Notes: generated by a model from the sequence alone, not told the origin. A stretch of 64,000 nt of DNA from CAWJMN01 sp963844055 (GCA_963844055.1 CAWJMN010000001.1:3534001-3598000); one strand, 5' to 3'; numbered from the stretch's first letter, positions 50,057 to 59,096 are shown. Translations and numbers: made by a program.

Positions 50057-50989
50057 TTACGGATTTGAATGCAACAGGTCCGACGATTCAACTTCATCGT
50101 AATCCTGGACGTTCAGAGAAGTGCTGGATGAACTTGTTCTCTGACTGCTTGGCGTTTTTCGTTGATTCTGATTAGGTTTTGTAGGTGGCTTTGGATCTTC
50201 TGGTCCATCAGGTGTTCGAATCTTTTCAGTTTTAACCTCACCCGTTCTAACCGCTACTCTTGTTGGATCAGCATTGTGAAGCTCGTTCAACTGCTTGAAG
50301 CACATGACACCCTGCTCAAACACCAGCCCATATATAGGGCCATTTGGGTCATCGCAGGCAGCAACGTCCTCTCCGTAGACTGTAGTTGGACAGCTATTGA
50401 ACGGCGCGAAGCCAACGTAACGCCATCCGTATAGACGCTTCTTGCATTGCGAATCGACGTTGATAACCGCTTCGTAATAGCCTAGAGGAACGTTGGTAGA
50501 CTTGACGACCCAACGAGACTTTGACTCTCCTGAAGGATTATCACCAGTAGTAAAGTTTGAAGGGCTACCAAGTGATCCACCGGCTTTAACAAGCTCAGAT
50601 ATCGCCTTCACATTGTCTGCAAACTTAGAGTCAAGCTGTTGGTTCATTTCTGTCAAATTCCAGCCATCTTCAAGCTTGAAATTGACGTTTGCGACCCCGA
50701 GTCCTGGCCTTACTGTGATCGCATATTCTTCGCTGAAATCGGGCAGGTATTGCAATTCAATACTTACAGTTTCGTCGCTCATCTCGCGGGTAGTTGTAGT
50801 GGTTTGATCATTTTTGGCTGTCGCAACTTCTCCAGCCGGACTAATCAGCAGATATGGCTTCGGACGGTAGTACCGAATGCCCTTATTGTGCTTGGTCGGA
50901 GACTGTACGACCTTAATCCCAGGATTGCATCCTGTGAAAACGAACCCACAGATCACCAACGCTATCGCTGCATGCAGAGTCTTCAACAT
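50057..50989 (-). CDS. lipoprotein, 310 aa
   Basis: The N-terminus MLKTLHAAIALVICGFVFTG ends in a lipobox (FTGC). The ectodomain is beta-rich with SIELQYLPDFSEEYAITVRP and LGYYEAVINVDSQCKK, followed by a Gln/Pro/Ser-rich tail (PPTKPNQNQRKTPSSQRTSS). It is probably an outer-membrane or periplasmic lipoprotein. The codon use is more AT-rich than that of its neighbours. It is not recognised. Its place next to the DNA methyltransferase and nuclease suggests a cargo gene or a superinfection factor, which is inference. Confidence 0.6.
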   Translation of the reverse strand: MLKTLHAAIALVICGFVFTGCNPGIKVVQSPTKHNKGIRYYRPKPYLLISPAGEVATAKNDQTTTTTREMSDETVSIELQYLPDFSEEYAITVRPGLGVANVNFKLEDGWNLTEMNQQLDSKFADNVKAISELVKAGGSLGSPSNFTTGDNPSGESKSRWVVKSTNVPLGYYEAVINVDSQCKKRLYGWRYVGFAPFNSCPTTVYGEDVAACDDPNGPIYGLVFEQGVMCFKQLNELHNADPTRVAVRTGEVKTEKIRTPDGPEDPKPPTKPNQNQRKTPSSQRTSSSSTSLNVQDYDEVESSDLLHSNP

Positions 50990-51087
50990 AAGGCTACTCA
51001 CAAACGACACTGACTGTTTACCCCTATTGCGGTACGCTTGTCGTATATCGTCGGTGGCCATCCATTAAGTTGGGTGATTTTTGCCGG

Positions 51088-53106
51088 TTAAGTTAGATTT
51101 AATGATTGCCAAGGTTTCTTCAATTTTCCAGCACTCCCACATTCACATAGTTGGACTCCGCTCAGCACCTTCGCCATGATCGGACAGACGCTATTTCCGA
51201 TCCGAGCCACCTGATTCGCCTGAGAGCCTGTCATCACATATTCGTCAGGGAAGCCTTGGGCCCGTGCCAGTTCTCGCGGCGCCAGCATCCGGAGGCCGAT
51301 GTCTGCAATGACGTACGGACCTCCAGGGCCGTCGAAAGCGATCGCCGGCTCGAACTGCCCCGGCTGGACCTCGACCGTCACGACGCCAAAGCGATGCTTG
51401 CCGGTCACTGTGTCCAGCGGGTCATCGAGGAACTGGCCGATTGCCGTCCCGTAGTATTTGACCAGGAAGGCATAGACGAGCCCAAACTTCAGGCCTTGGG
51501 CGGTCACGGTTCCTATTGGCTCATCGACCGGGCTCCACTGCTTGCTGCCATGGTTGAATCGTGCCAGGTACGCAGCGGAAAGGCTGTGGTGATCTACCGC
51601 TGTCACCGTACCAAGAGGCCTGTCGGGAGAATGCCCCACAACGCCACCGTAATGCTTCAGAATCGTTGCAGCCTGTAAACCAAGTGCGTGAGCTGCTCCT
51701 GCTGGCCGCGTGGCTCCTGCACCGCTGGTGATCGTCGGAAGAGGCTCATCGCTCGGATGGCCAGCGGAGTCACCGCGAAACTTCACGACGCTGGATGCGA
51801 CCAAGCCAAACCGATTCTCCGTGTCGAGGGTGTTTGCAGGCTCATCGAGCGGACGGCATCGCGATTCGTTCGCCTTCTGGCCGTGGTATTTCGTCAGCAT
51901 GGCAACGGATAGGCTGGTCTTGTTCTCACTGGTAGCCGTTGGCGCTGGCTCAGCAGGCGACTGGCCTACTGACTGGCCAAAGTATCGCGATAGATGAGCA
52001 GCGACCAATGCGTGCTTGTTCGTCGCCACAGCCGTCCCCAGCGGCTTGTCGATCCCTGGGGCTCGTGGTGCTTGTCCAGGCCGCTCGCTATAGCCCGTCG
52101 TCACCAAGGTCGGAGAGACGATGCCATACCCGTTCTTGGCCGTGATGGTCGAAAGCGGTGAATCGACCGACTGCCCGCGAAAGTGCTCGCCACCATGCTC
52201 GACGCGAACCAAGAAGGGTGAAGCACATTCCAGAACGTACCGCTTGAGGCCCATGGCGATCCGCCGCAGCGTCTTCTCTGCCAGCGGCTTCTTGCGGTCA
52301 AAGATCGACGGGCATGGGATCGTGAAGTCGATGCACTCTGCGGCCGTTCGGTACGGCTTCGGACGGTCAAAGAGTGGCATGTCGTTGAGCTTGCTAGGTG
52401 CAGCGTGTGTCGGCTCTGGCCAGACAATAGGGGCGCCATCGCGACGAGCGACCAAGAATAACCGTTTGCGGTGGGTCGGAGCACCATAGTCGGCCGCGTC
52501 CAGGTTCTTCCATTCGACGTGATAGCCTAGTGCCTTCAGGCGTCCTACCCAACGCTTGAACGTCACGCCCTTTCGATCAGGATCAGGAATGTATCGATCC
52601 GACTCCTTCAGGCAAACGGAGTTGCACGAGGCACACCGATGACGACCGCGAGACAGCTTCGCTTGGCCAGCAGTACCAGACCACGAACACTTCTTGCACT
52701 CCAACATTGGCAAGAGCGGGCCCCAGTCGGCAAACTCTCGCACGTTCTCCAGGATTATCACGCGCGGCTTCACTTCGGCAGCCCACTTACAGACCACCCA
52801 GGCCAGTGATCGAATGTTCTTCGATACCGGCTTCGAGCCCTTCGCGCGGGAGAAGTGCTTGCAATCCGGAGAGGCCCACAGCAGCCCGACCTTGCGGCCT
52901 TTGGTGACAGCTCGCGGACTGACCTTCCAAACGTCTTCCGGAAAGTGCTTCGTCTTCGGATGATTGGCCGCGTGCATCGCGATAGCGGCTGCATCGTGGT
53001 TGATAGCGATGTCCGGATGACGGCCAGTCGCCCAAAAGATCCCCAGCGAGGCCCCGCCACCGCCGGCAAAAGAATCGACAATCAGTTCCCGTAACTTCCG
53101 TGCCAT
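51088..53106 (-). CDS. cytosine-5 DNA methyltransferase with internal repeats
   Basis: The 672-aa protein has VDSFAGGGGASLGIFWATG (motif I), GLLWASPDCKHFSRAKG with C82 (motif IV, SPDC type instead of PCQ), VIILENVREF (motif VI ENV at 120-122) and RIGNSVCPIMAKVL (motif X). A CxxC pair (CKKCSW, CASCNSVC) may bind zinc. Between motifs VIII and X, residues about 315-580 contain five or six diverged units of about 45-50 residues, each ending like DEPLPTITSG, DRPLGTVTAVD or DEPIGTVTAQG. Such arrays are known in phage enzymes of this family and replace the usual target-recognition domain. It probably protects phage DNA or marks it against host restriction. Confidence 0.8.
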   Translation of the reverse strand: MARKLRELIVDSFAGGGGASLGIFWATGRHPDIAINHDAAAIAMHAANHPKTKHFPEDVWKVSPRAVTKGRKVGLLWASPDCKHFSRAKGSKPVSKNIRSLAWVVCKWAAEVKPRVIILENVREFADWGPLLPMLECKKCSWSGTAGQAKLSRGRHRCASCNSVCLKESDRYIPDPDRKGVTFKRWVGRLKALGYHVEWKNLDAADYGAPTHRKRLFLVARRDGAPIVWPEPTHAAPSKLNDMPLFDRPKPYRTAAECIDFTIPCPSIFDRKKPLAEKTLRRIAMGLKRYVLECASPFLVRVEHGGEHFRGQSVDSPLSTITAKNGYGIVSPTLVTTGYSERPGQAPRAPGIDKPLGTAVATNKHALVAAHLSRYFGQSVGQSPAEPAPTATSENKTSLSVAMLTKYHGQKANESRCRPLDEPANTLDTENRFGLVASSVVKFRGDSAGHPSDEPLPTITSGAGATRPAGAAHALGLQAATILKHYGGVVGHSPDRPLGTVTAVDHHSLSAAYLARFNHGSKQWSPVDEPIGTVTAQGLKFGLVYAFLVKYYGTAIGQFLDDPLDTVTGKHRFGVVTVEVQPGQFEPAIAFDGPGGPYVIADIGLRMLAPRELARAQGFPDEYVMTGSQANQVARIGNSVCPIMAKVLSGVQLCECGSAGKLKKPWQSLNLT

Positions 53107-53271
53107 TGCTGCCCCCAGCGTTCCAAAGCGTGATCGGGGCAGACCGTTAGCCCCTTAGGGCAGGCAGACTAGCGCGGGGAGCGTATTTTTGTCCATGGCC
53201 TAAAATTCAACTTCGCATCGGAAGCTGCTACAATACAAACGTTTTTACCTTGTCTCCACGCCGGTGCAAAA

Positions 53272-54108
53272 ATGCCATTCACTGCCAAAGTCTATAAGAT
53301 ATTCATCGCTTCCCCCGGCGATCTAGAAATTGAGAGACAAATCGCCAGAGAAGTCATTCATGAATGGAACTATCTTCATTCAGAATCGAACAGCATAGTC
53401 CTCATACCGGTTGGATACGAAACCCACAGCTGGCCAGACTCTGGTTCGCATCCCCAGGCAATAATAACGAAGCAGTCTCTTGTCGATTGTGATCTTTTGC
53501 TTGCGTTGTTTTGGGCCAAAGTTGGAACAGCAACTCCAAATGCTGAGAGTGGGACAATCGAAGAGTATCAGACGCATATACAGGCCGGTAAACCTGCAAT
53601 GGTCTACTTTTCAAATAAGCAGATTCCACCAGATTCAATAGACTCAAACCAGTTAGAAAGACTTCGCGCTTTCAAACAGTCGATTTCAAGCAAATGCAAG
53701 TATGAAGCCTTCAACACGGAGGAGGAGTTTTCTTCAAAGTTAAAGGCAAACCTCGTCCAGCGAATAAATAGCATCATTGCAAATGAGAAGCAACTTAATA
53801 ACCAAGAGTTTCGAAGCTTAGAGGAGCAGAGCTATTCACCATCAGAGAGAGTTCAGGTCTTACTAAAATGCATCAGTCAGCAGACATTTAAGCGCATCCA
53901 TAAATACTACACTTCTCATGGAGTCATCTATTGCGTGAATTCATCGAACTTCCCAGAGGATCATACAGATGACGAAGAGCGTGCTGAATGGGATGACGCC
54001 TTTAACGAGATGCTGAACAATGAGTTGATAGTTTCTGACTCTACAGACCCTTCGTCGTATAGATTAACGAAGAAGGGGAATGCTGTAATGAAAAGTGTTT
54101 GCAATTAG
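53272..54108 (+). CDS. DUF4062-domain protein, stand-alone
   Basis: The protein opens KVYKIFIASPGDLEIERQIA, continues with HSWPDSGSHPQAIITKQSL and CDLLLALFWAKVGT, then SGTIEEYQTHIQAGKPAMVY. The xFIASPxDLxxER start, the DCDLxLALFWxKxGT strand and the GTxEEYxxHIxAGK loop are the DUF4062 signature, a TIR-like or nucleotide-hydrolase-like fold commonly found at the N-terminus of defence STAND ATPases. Here it stands alone with a C-terminal helical domain (ERVQVLLKCISQQTFKRIHK) that may be a small winged helix. The gene is AT-rich, on the plus strand and opposite to its neighbours. It is a probable defence moron. Confidence 0.7.
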   Translation: MPFTAKVYKIFIASPGDLEIERQIAREVIHEWNYLHSESNSIVLIPVGYETHSWPDSGSHPQAIITKQSLVDCDLLLALFWAKVGTATPNAESGTIEEYQTHIQAGKPAMVYFSNKQIPPDSIDSNQLERLRAFKQSISSKCKYEAFNTEEEFSSKLKANLVQRINSIIANEKQLNNQEFRSLEEQSYSPSERVQVLLKCISQQTFKRIHKYYTSHGVIYCVNSSNFPEDHTDDEERAEWDDAFNEMLNNELIVSDSTDPSSYRLTKKGNAVMKSVCN

Positions 54109-54112
54109 TTCC

Positions 54113-54496
54113 TCACATCACCCGATCAACCTGCTCGAACCAGTCCTCCTGGTCGATCCGTACCGTCCGATCCTTGTAGTCTTTCGAACGGTGATCGCTA
54201 ACCCGTACGACCCGGCCAGTATGCCGCTCGAAGTATAGAGAGCCGTAGATGCTCGTCTGGCCGAGCCGGTAGCCGTGTATAAGCAGCTCGATATACGTCT
54301 CTTCTAGGCGACCGAAGAGTTCGGTTTCGGTAGCCGGCGCACCATTGGCGATGAAGATTCGAGCGGACCGCATCAGAACCCGCTTGTCCGAATCGACCCG
54401 TAGCGGATCTCGCCAGTGCCTCGAATAGACCTCCATCGCCTGGATCAGCCGTTCCAGGACCGCGATTCGCGTCTGTAGCTCCTCGATGGCTGGCAT
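54113..54496 (-). CDS. hypothetical protein, 127 aa
   Basis: The protein has an N-terminal coiled coil (EELQTRIAVLERLIQAMEVY) and a beta-rich end (SIYGSLYFERHTGRVVRVSD). I do not recognise it. Its last codons converge on the DUF4062 gene with a 4-base gap. It lies 10 bases after the J-domain gene and is likely in its operon. Confidence 0.5.
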   Translation of the reverse strand: MPAIEELQTRIAVLERLIQAMEVYSRHWRDPLRVDSDKRVLMRSARIFIANGAPATETELFGRLEETYIELLIHGYRLGQTSIYGSLYFERHTGRVVRVSDHRSKDYKDRTVRIDQEDWFEQVDRVM

Positions 54497-54506
54497 GATG
54501 GCAATG

Positions 54507-55112
54507 CTACCTGATGACCTTATTCAGCAGCTCGTAGGCCTCACTGACCTTTTTGAACATCGCCTCAGATCCGCCAGCGTCTGGATGGTGGACTTTGGCG
54601 GCCGCGCGGTAGGCTTCTCGCAGTTCTATCGGGCTGACGAAGTCGCCTAGCCCTAGACAGTATCGGGCCTCTGCTTCCGTCATCGTGCCTGACGATTGAT
54701 GTTCCTTCGGAGGTGGCAGCTTCGCCCAGCCCTGATACTGCTCGGCCTTGCGGGTGACGCCGTACCGGTCCACCTTACGCAGGCATTCGAGGGACAGTGC
54801 GATGGCCCGTAGATTGTCCTGCCAAGCGGTGAACGTGTCGCAGGGATAAGATAGGTCGCCGTACTTCGAAGAGAAGGATAGGACGATGGCCGGCGAACGG
54901 GGTGTCGTGCCCGAACGGAGCAGCCCGTCGTTCCGCACCTGATGGGGATCGACGTCCGCCTGGATGACGACGTTGCTTGCGGCAAGGTGCGACAGCTCGC
55001 GCTCGAGTAGCTTGAGAGTGTCGCTGTAGGACGAGTCGAATCGAGACCGGATCCGCGTCGGCCGCTTGGCCGGCGGAGTTTGAAGGGGCCGAAACTGATA
55101 AGTGATCGACAT
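54507..55112 (-). CDS. J-domain (DnaJ-like) protein
   Basis: The last 60 residues form a J-domain: EARYCLGLGDFVSPIELREA, YRAAAKVHHPDAGGSEAMFK with the HPD motif that stimulates DnaK, and KKVSEAYELLNKVI. The first 140 residues are unusual, with a conserved-looking RTGTTPRSPAIVLSFSS-like strand region and a FTAWQDNLRAIALSLECLRK helix. Similar layouts appear in phage proteins with a C-terminal J-domain. It may recruit host DnaK to remodel phage replication or assembly complexes. At 201 aa it is a short, single-purpose adaptor. Confidence 0.7.
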   Translation of the reverse strand: MSITYQFRPLQTPPAKRPTRIRSRFDSSYSDTLKLLERELSHLAASNVVIQADVDPHQVRNDGLLRSGTTPRSPAIVLSFSSKYGDLSYPCDTFTAWQDNLRAIALSLECLRKVDRYGVTRKAEQYQGWAKLPPPKEHQSSGTMTEAEARYCLGLGDFVSPIELREAYRAAAKVHHPDAGGSEAMFKKVSEAYELLNKVIR

Positions 55113-55115
55113 GGC

Positions 55116-55361
55116 TTACCGTGCTTTTCTGACGAATCCCAAGTCCACTTCGTTCGAGCGGAACTCCCCTGCCCCGTAATCCATTTCCCTGGCGACGTTC
55201 TCCCAGGGGATTACAAGTGTCGGCCGCATGACATCACCTGGCACGATGACCGCAAACTTGTCGCCTGGCAATCCTTCATATTCACCGCGATGGATCGTGG
55301 CCGCGCGGCTGTCGAGGCGGCACGGACGACCGGCGAAGGCAAGCGAGTAGGCGTGGCTCAC
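55116..55361 (-). CDS. small hypothetical protein, 81 aa
   Basis: I use a GTG start that forms a 4-base GTGA overlap with the upstream stop. A longer frame from an ATG at 55403 would overlap much more. The protein is beta-rich (DKFAVIVPGDVMRPTLVIPW). It is not recognised. It belongs to a tightly coupled set of small early genes. Confidence 0.5.
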   Translation of the reverse strand: MSHAYSLAFAGRPCRLDSRAATIHRGEYEGLPGDKFAVIVPGDVMRPTLVIPWENVAREMDYGAGEFRSNEVDLGFVRKAR

Positions 55362-55759
55362 GGTTGCACCTCGACAAGCGGCTGTCGGTGAGCGATATGC
55401 CATGCCCGTAACTGACCGCGATTCTCGAACGAGACCCGAATACCTTTCCCCAAATCGTCGAACTGAACAGGAAACATCATGATTGAGTCGGGTGTGAGTA
55501 TCCGAAGCGAGGGCTTATCGAACACATCCGTCGGAGGAGAAATCCAATACACGCCAGCATTGACGTAGACGGTATCGAGCCATTCGGGCGTGACGGGCTC
55601 GTCGTTGTCCGGAGGAGTCGCAACGTTCACGGCAGCGGCGATCTCGAACTTTGCAACCGCCATCCGTTCTTCGTGTGTGTCGCCGATGTAAAGTCCGGTA
55701 CCTCCAATGGCTTCGATATAACGGCTGGCGACGCTGTCAGATATTTGTTCTGGCGTCAT
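55358..55759 (-). CDS. hypothetical protein, 133 aa
   Basis: The protein is acidic, with GLYIGDTHEERMAVAKFEIA and VTPEWLDTVYVNAGVYWISP. The EPVTxEWLxSV segment is reminiscent of many small phage proteins that describe a helix after a strand. It is not recognised beyond that. The 5' end overlaps the zinc protein upstream by 4 bases. Confidence 0.5.
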   Translation of the reverse strand: MTPEQISDSVASRYIEAIGGTGLYIGDTHEERMAVAKFEIAAAVNVATPPDNDEPVTPEWLDTVYVNAGVYWISPPTDVFDKPSLRILTPDSIMMFPVQFDDLGKGIRVSFENRGQLRAWHIAHRQPLVEVQP

Positions 55760-56097
55760 CGTTTGACTTCCTCTCTCACAGCGTCGTCAAAGGCTTCTCG
55801 TGCGAGCTGGCTTATGTGTACGCCCTCACGGGGCACAAGCTTCTCGATAAACGTCCAGGTCTCAAGCAGCCAAGGCATCTTTGGGTTCTCCGTTTGGCGG
55901 GCAACAACCTTTGAAAGCACAACCTGCTGCCACTTTTCCAGATAGGCCTCACGTTCTCTCAGCCGAAGAATCTCATTGCAGGCCGGACTTGTGCATGTGA
56001 CACCGCTGCCAACCAATGTGCCGCAGTCGTAGAACACCATGTAGTTGAGTTTTGTCGAGCAGCTATCAGGCATTCCGCAATTCGGGCAGGCACTCAT
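55756..56097 (-). CDS. small zinc-finger protein, 113 aa
   Basis: The N-terminus MSACPNCGMPDSC and the later GVTCTSPACNEIL give two Cys pairs of a probable zinc finger, followed by a coiled-coil-like helix (REREAYLEKWQQVVLSKVVA). It may bind DNA or protein. The start overlaps the upstream stop. Confidence 0.5.
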   Translation of the reverse strand: MSACPNCGMPDSCSTKLNYMVFYDCGTLVGSGVTCTSPACNEILRLREREAYLEKWQQVVLSKVVARQTENPKMPWLLETWTFIEKLVPREGVHISQLAREAFDDAVREEVKR

Positions 56098-56285
56098 CAG
56101 CTTCGTTCCATCGCGTCTTCTAACGCGTCATCAGCCGACTGCTTAGCCAACTCTACAGCGTGTTTTCGGTTTCCCTCACACCAGCGACAGCCGCCGTGAC
56201 ATCGACACGTCCGGTCAACCGCCTTTGCCTTGCGGAACTCGGCACGCCGTTCCTTGCCGCTCGCGATCGCCTTTTCCAGTCCCAT
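56097..56285 (-). CDS. very small Cys-containing protein, 62 aa
   Basis: The basic protein has RTCRCHGGCRWCEGN, four Cys and one His in 15 residues, flanked by helices. This pattern is common in short phage proteins that bind zinc. No more can be said. It is the first of five short coupled genes. Confidence 0.45.
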   Translation of the reverse strand: MGLEKAIASGKERRAEFRKAKAVDRTCRCHGGCRWCEGNRKHAVELAKQSADDALEDAMERS

Positions 56286-56410
56286 AGGAAGATCTCACAT
56301 TCAAGACGACAGATTCCAAAAACTGCGGGCGGCGTTATAGGTCTGCCAACGCATTTTTGTCCACTAGTTAAATCCGCCTTTTCGAAAGATTTTTTTGGGC
56401 GGGCTGATAG

Positions 56411-57523
56411 CTACCGGTCACGCGTGAGCGGCATAACGACGTACGAATAGTTGTCGCCAGAATGCAGCACGACCGCAGACTCGGGGCCTTCGATCTCGAA
56501 CGTCACCTTAGAGTCGTTCTCCAGGACCTTGAGGAAGTCCGTGACGAACCGATAGTCGAGGTCTACGTGGATGCTTTCACCGGTATAGGTCACCGGCACT
56601 TCGACATTCGACTGACCGACTTCGGCCGTATTCGATTCCAGCGTCAGGCCGGCGGACGACAGGCGGAAGCTGATACCACGACTTTCCTTGTTCGTCATGA
56701 TCGCTGCTTGGCGGAGTCCCGAGTGCAGCTGGCCGCAATCGACATCGACCTTCACGCAGCTCGGGAAGTTGGGGAACACGTCTCGCCATTTTGGGAACCG
56801 ACCTTCTAGCAGCCGAGCGTAAAACGTCGCCTGCTCCGTCACGATGAAGCATTCATTCGAGCGGACGAACAGCTTCACCTCGCCCTTTACGCCAGAGAGT
56901 GCACGAGCGATCAGCTTGATCGACTCGCCGCGCACGATAGACTCCGACGTCCGATGGCCGTTGACCGAGCGGGCCTTGGCTTCGCACTTGGCCAGCCGAC
57001 GGCCGTCAGTCGCCACAATAAAAGCTTTGTTCTCACGTAGGTCGAACAGCAGGCCACCCAGGGCATAGCGTGAGCTTTGCGGATCGGTCGCAAACTCCGT
57101 CCGCTGGATGCACTCATTCAGGGCTTCCGCGTCGATCGCATGGTACTTGTCGAGGTCTGGCATTGGCAGGGCCGGAAAATCATCAGTCGAAGTGACTGGC
57201 ATCTTGAACCGGCTGCGATTACAGACCACCTCGATCAGCTTGTCAGACGCACTGATCGTGATGGAATCGCCGCTGCTCTCGCGGAGGATGGAACTGAAGT
57301 TCGCGACGGGAAGCAGGATCGTGCCAGGCTTATGGACCGTCACGCCCGCGACTACCAGAACGACGCCCGTTTCCATGTCGGTTGCTGTCAGGGAGACGCT
57401 GCCAGACGCCGGGCATTCTAGCTTGACGTTTTGCAGGACGGCCTTCGGGCTGCGTGCGAATGAGAACGGGGCGACGATGTGAAACGCAGCCTTGAGCGAG
57501 GCGAGATCGCAAGTAATGTTCAT
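56411..57523 (-). CDS. dnaN: DNA polymerase III beta-clamp-like protein
   Basis: The 370-aa length matches bacterial beta sliding clamps. The sequence shows FAGSPxAxLQNV-like start (FARSPKAVLQNVKLECP), TIDMETG-type TATDMETGVVLVVAGVTV, FPALPMPDLDKYHAIDAEAL, ALGGLLFDLRENKAFIVATD, GRRLAKCE and RFVTDFLKVLENDSKVTFEI, ending SYVVMPLTRDR. These match the three-domain clamp including the YVxMPL(R) C-terminus that lines the peptide-binding groove. It is a complete clamp, rare in phages. It would tether a DNA polymerase and could bring a polymerase, not seen here, to the phage fork. Confidence 0.8.
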   Translation of the reverse strand: MNITCDLASLKAAFHIVAPFSFARSPKAVLQNVKLECPASGSVSLTATDMETGVVLVVAGVTVHKPGTILLPVANFSSILRESSGDSITISASDKLIEVVCNRSRFKMPVTSTDDFPALPMPDLDKYHAIDAEALNECIQRTEFATDPQSSRYALGGLLFDLRENKAFIVATDGRRLAKCEAKARSVNGHRTSESIVRGESIKLIARALSGVKGEVKLFVRSNECFIVTEQATFYARLLEGRFPKWRDVFPNFPSCVKVDVDCGQLHSGLRQAAIMTNKESRGISFRLSSAGLTLESNTAEVGQSNVEVPVTYTGESIHVDLDYRFVTDFLKVLENDSKVTFEIEGPESAVVLHSGDNYSYVVMPLTRDR

Positions 57524-57573
57524 GAGTTCGATGGTGCGAGAGAGAACGGGAAAGAGACCGGAGCAGCCTGCGA

Positions 57574-57870
57574 CTATGGCAAGCTTTCGACGATTGCGTC
57601 AATTTCTCGATTTAGTTCGGCGATGCGGTTCCGAATCACGGTGCTGAGAAGCGAGGAAATCTCTTCGTCACCGAAGTCAAGTTTGATATTTGTCCCCTTC
57701 TTGTAAACTGATACGTCGGTCGTCTGGATATCTCGTAAGCGGAACTCCAGTCGCTCGATTTCCTTGGGAAGCGAATCAAGCTTCCGAGCACTATCGATCG
57801 CGTCTTTGATCTTCTCTTCCTTCGTACGCTGAGCCTTCGAGGCTGGTGCTTCCGATGTCATGGTCGTCAT
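57574..57870 (-). CDS. small coiled-coil protein, 98 aa
   Basis: GGAG precedes the ATG by 10 bases, which decides this start over one 54 bases upstream. The protein is helical (KAQRTKEEKIKDAIDSARKL, LPKEIERLEFRLRDIQTTDV) and ends with a helix. It is not recognised. It lies between the clamp and the HGG protein and may be an early accessory factor. Confidence 0.45.
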   Translation of the reverse strand: MTTMTSEAPASKAQRTKEEKIKDAIDSARKLDSLPKEIERLEFRLRDIQTTDVSVYKKGTNIKLDFGDEEISSLLSTVIRNRIAELNREIDAIVESLP

Positions 57871-57941
57871 TTTCTCGTTTCTCCTTACCGCATACCGGTG
57901 CGGTGTCCGTGTTCTTGTTGCCATTTAGATAGTCGTCCTCG

Positions 57942-58745
57942 TTACAAATCGTCGTCCGCCGATTCGAGGATCTCGGTCGCCGCTGGCGAGTTCACAATCG
58001 CTACAAACGCTTGCCCGATCCGCTTCCGTTGGTTGTGATCGGTGATGATCTCGCCAATCGCCAGCTGAAGACTGTGCACCATCAGCAGCACCTGCTCGTA
58101 AGTCATGACCGTCTTCAAAGCCTTCAGGCGATTGATCTCTTCGCCCCGGATCTCGGTCGCCGCACCCTCCAGCGACAGCAGTTCGCCCCAGGCCGCTTCC
58201 GTATCGCCTGACTCGCGGATGATCTTGCCGATCTCACGGAGGGCAGACGTCGCAATCTGGGAATATTCGTTGATCCTGTCCTTGGCCGTCGGGTCGCCTC
58301 TGTCGAGCTCGGCCTTCGACTCCGACACGCGTCGATTCGCAGCCTCGAACTCGTCCCACAGTCGCTTCAGATTCTCCCAGGCTGCTGAAGACTCGCCCGT
58401 CCCGAGCCGCTGGCGGAGTTGGTACGACCGGGCCGTGAAGATCGCGACCGTGTCACGAATCGACAGCAGCTCCTTATCGCTCAGAGCCTCATCGACGAGG
58501 TCCGCGACCGCCTTTGGAAAATGTCGAGATCGACGCCGAGGGTCTCCGCCTCTATAATTGGGATGAAGCGGACCCGGAGCAGGCGAAGCGCCACCATGAA
58601 GGCGACAGCGATTGCGACCGTTGATAGCTGGTTTTCGGCATAGGGTTCCGTCACGCTTTTTCGCACCGCAGGGCTTTTTGGCTGTATAAGCCTTTCTTTC
58701 GAGCCCGTTCACGCGATTTATTTTTTTTTCATGGGGATCAGTCAT
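57942..58745 (-). CDS. HGG-motif protein, possible terminase small subunit
   Basis: The N-terminal part contains KKPCGAKKRDGTLCRKPAIN then RNRCRLHGGASPAPG, a Cys/His zinc knuckle followed by the HGG sequence. This motif is found in many phage proteins near terminases and in some small terminase subunits. The rest is helical with DVTAIFTARSYQLRQRLGTG-like segments. At 267 aa it is in the right size range. It is separated from the large subunit by about 16 kb, which is against a simple operon. I start at MTDPHEKKINRVNG. Confidence 0.45.
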   Translation of the reverse strand: MTDPHEKKINRVNGLERKAYTAKKPCGAKKRDGTLCRKPAINGRNRCRLHGGASPAPGPLHPNYRGGDPRRRSRHFPKAVADLVDEALSDKELLSIRDTVAIFTARSYQLRQRLGTGESSAAWENLKRLWDEFEAANRRVSESKAELDRGDPTAKDRINEYSQIATSALREIGKIIRESGDTEAAWGELLSLEGAATEIRGEEINRLKALKTVMTYEQVLLMVHSLQLAIGEIITDHNQRKRIGQAFVAIVNSPAATEILESADDDL

Positions 58746-58838
58746 TTTTCGCCGCCGTAATAATTTTTTTTCGTGGTGCGAGACTGGTAAGCTGCGGAAA
58801 TTGGGCGACTGTTCTGGCGATTTCAATGAACGCCAGGG

Positions 58839-59096
58839 CTATTCCCCTTCGGACTTCTGTTCCGATGACAGGATCTGAATCGTCTTCTCGATCCGGTCCG
58901 CCGTGTCGCGGTAGTCGTCTTTGAGTTCGTTTAGCGAGTCGATGGCGCTCGAGACCGAACGGTCTTCGATGTCTTCGCCAATTGCATCGAGGTAATCGCT
59001 GTGATCTCGATGAGCCGTTTTCAGACTAGATAGAGAAACGGCCAGCCCTTCGAGCTGCTTCGATTTGGGAGAGTTTGAACGAGTCGAGGAAGTCAT
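58839..59096 (-). CDS. small coiled-coil protein, 85 aa
   Basis: The protein is a helix-rich acidic peptide (LAVSLSSLKTAHRDHSDYLD, LNELKDDYRDTADRIEKTIQ). It is not recognised. Its ATG overlaps the stop of the acetyltransferase upstream (TAATG), so it is made with it. Confidence 0.5.
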   Translation of the reverse strand: MTSSTRSNSPKSKQLEGLAVSLSSLKTAHRDHSDYLDAIGEDIEDRSVSSAIDSLNELKDDYRDTADRIEKTIQILSSEQKSEGE

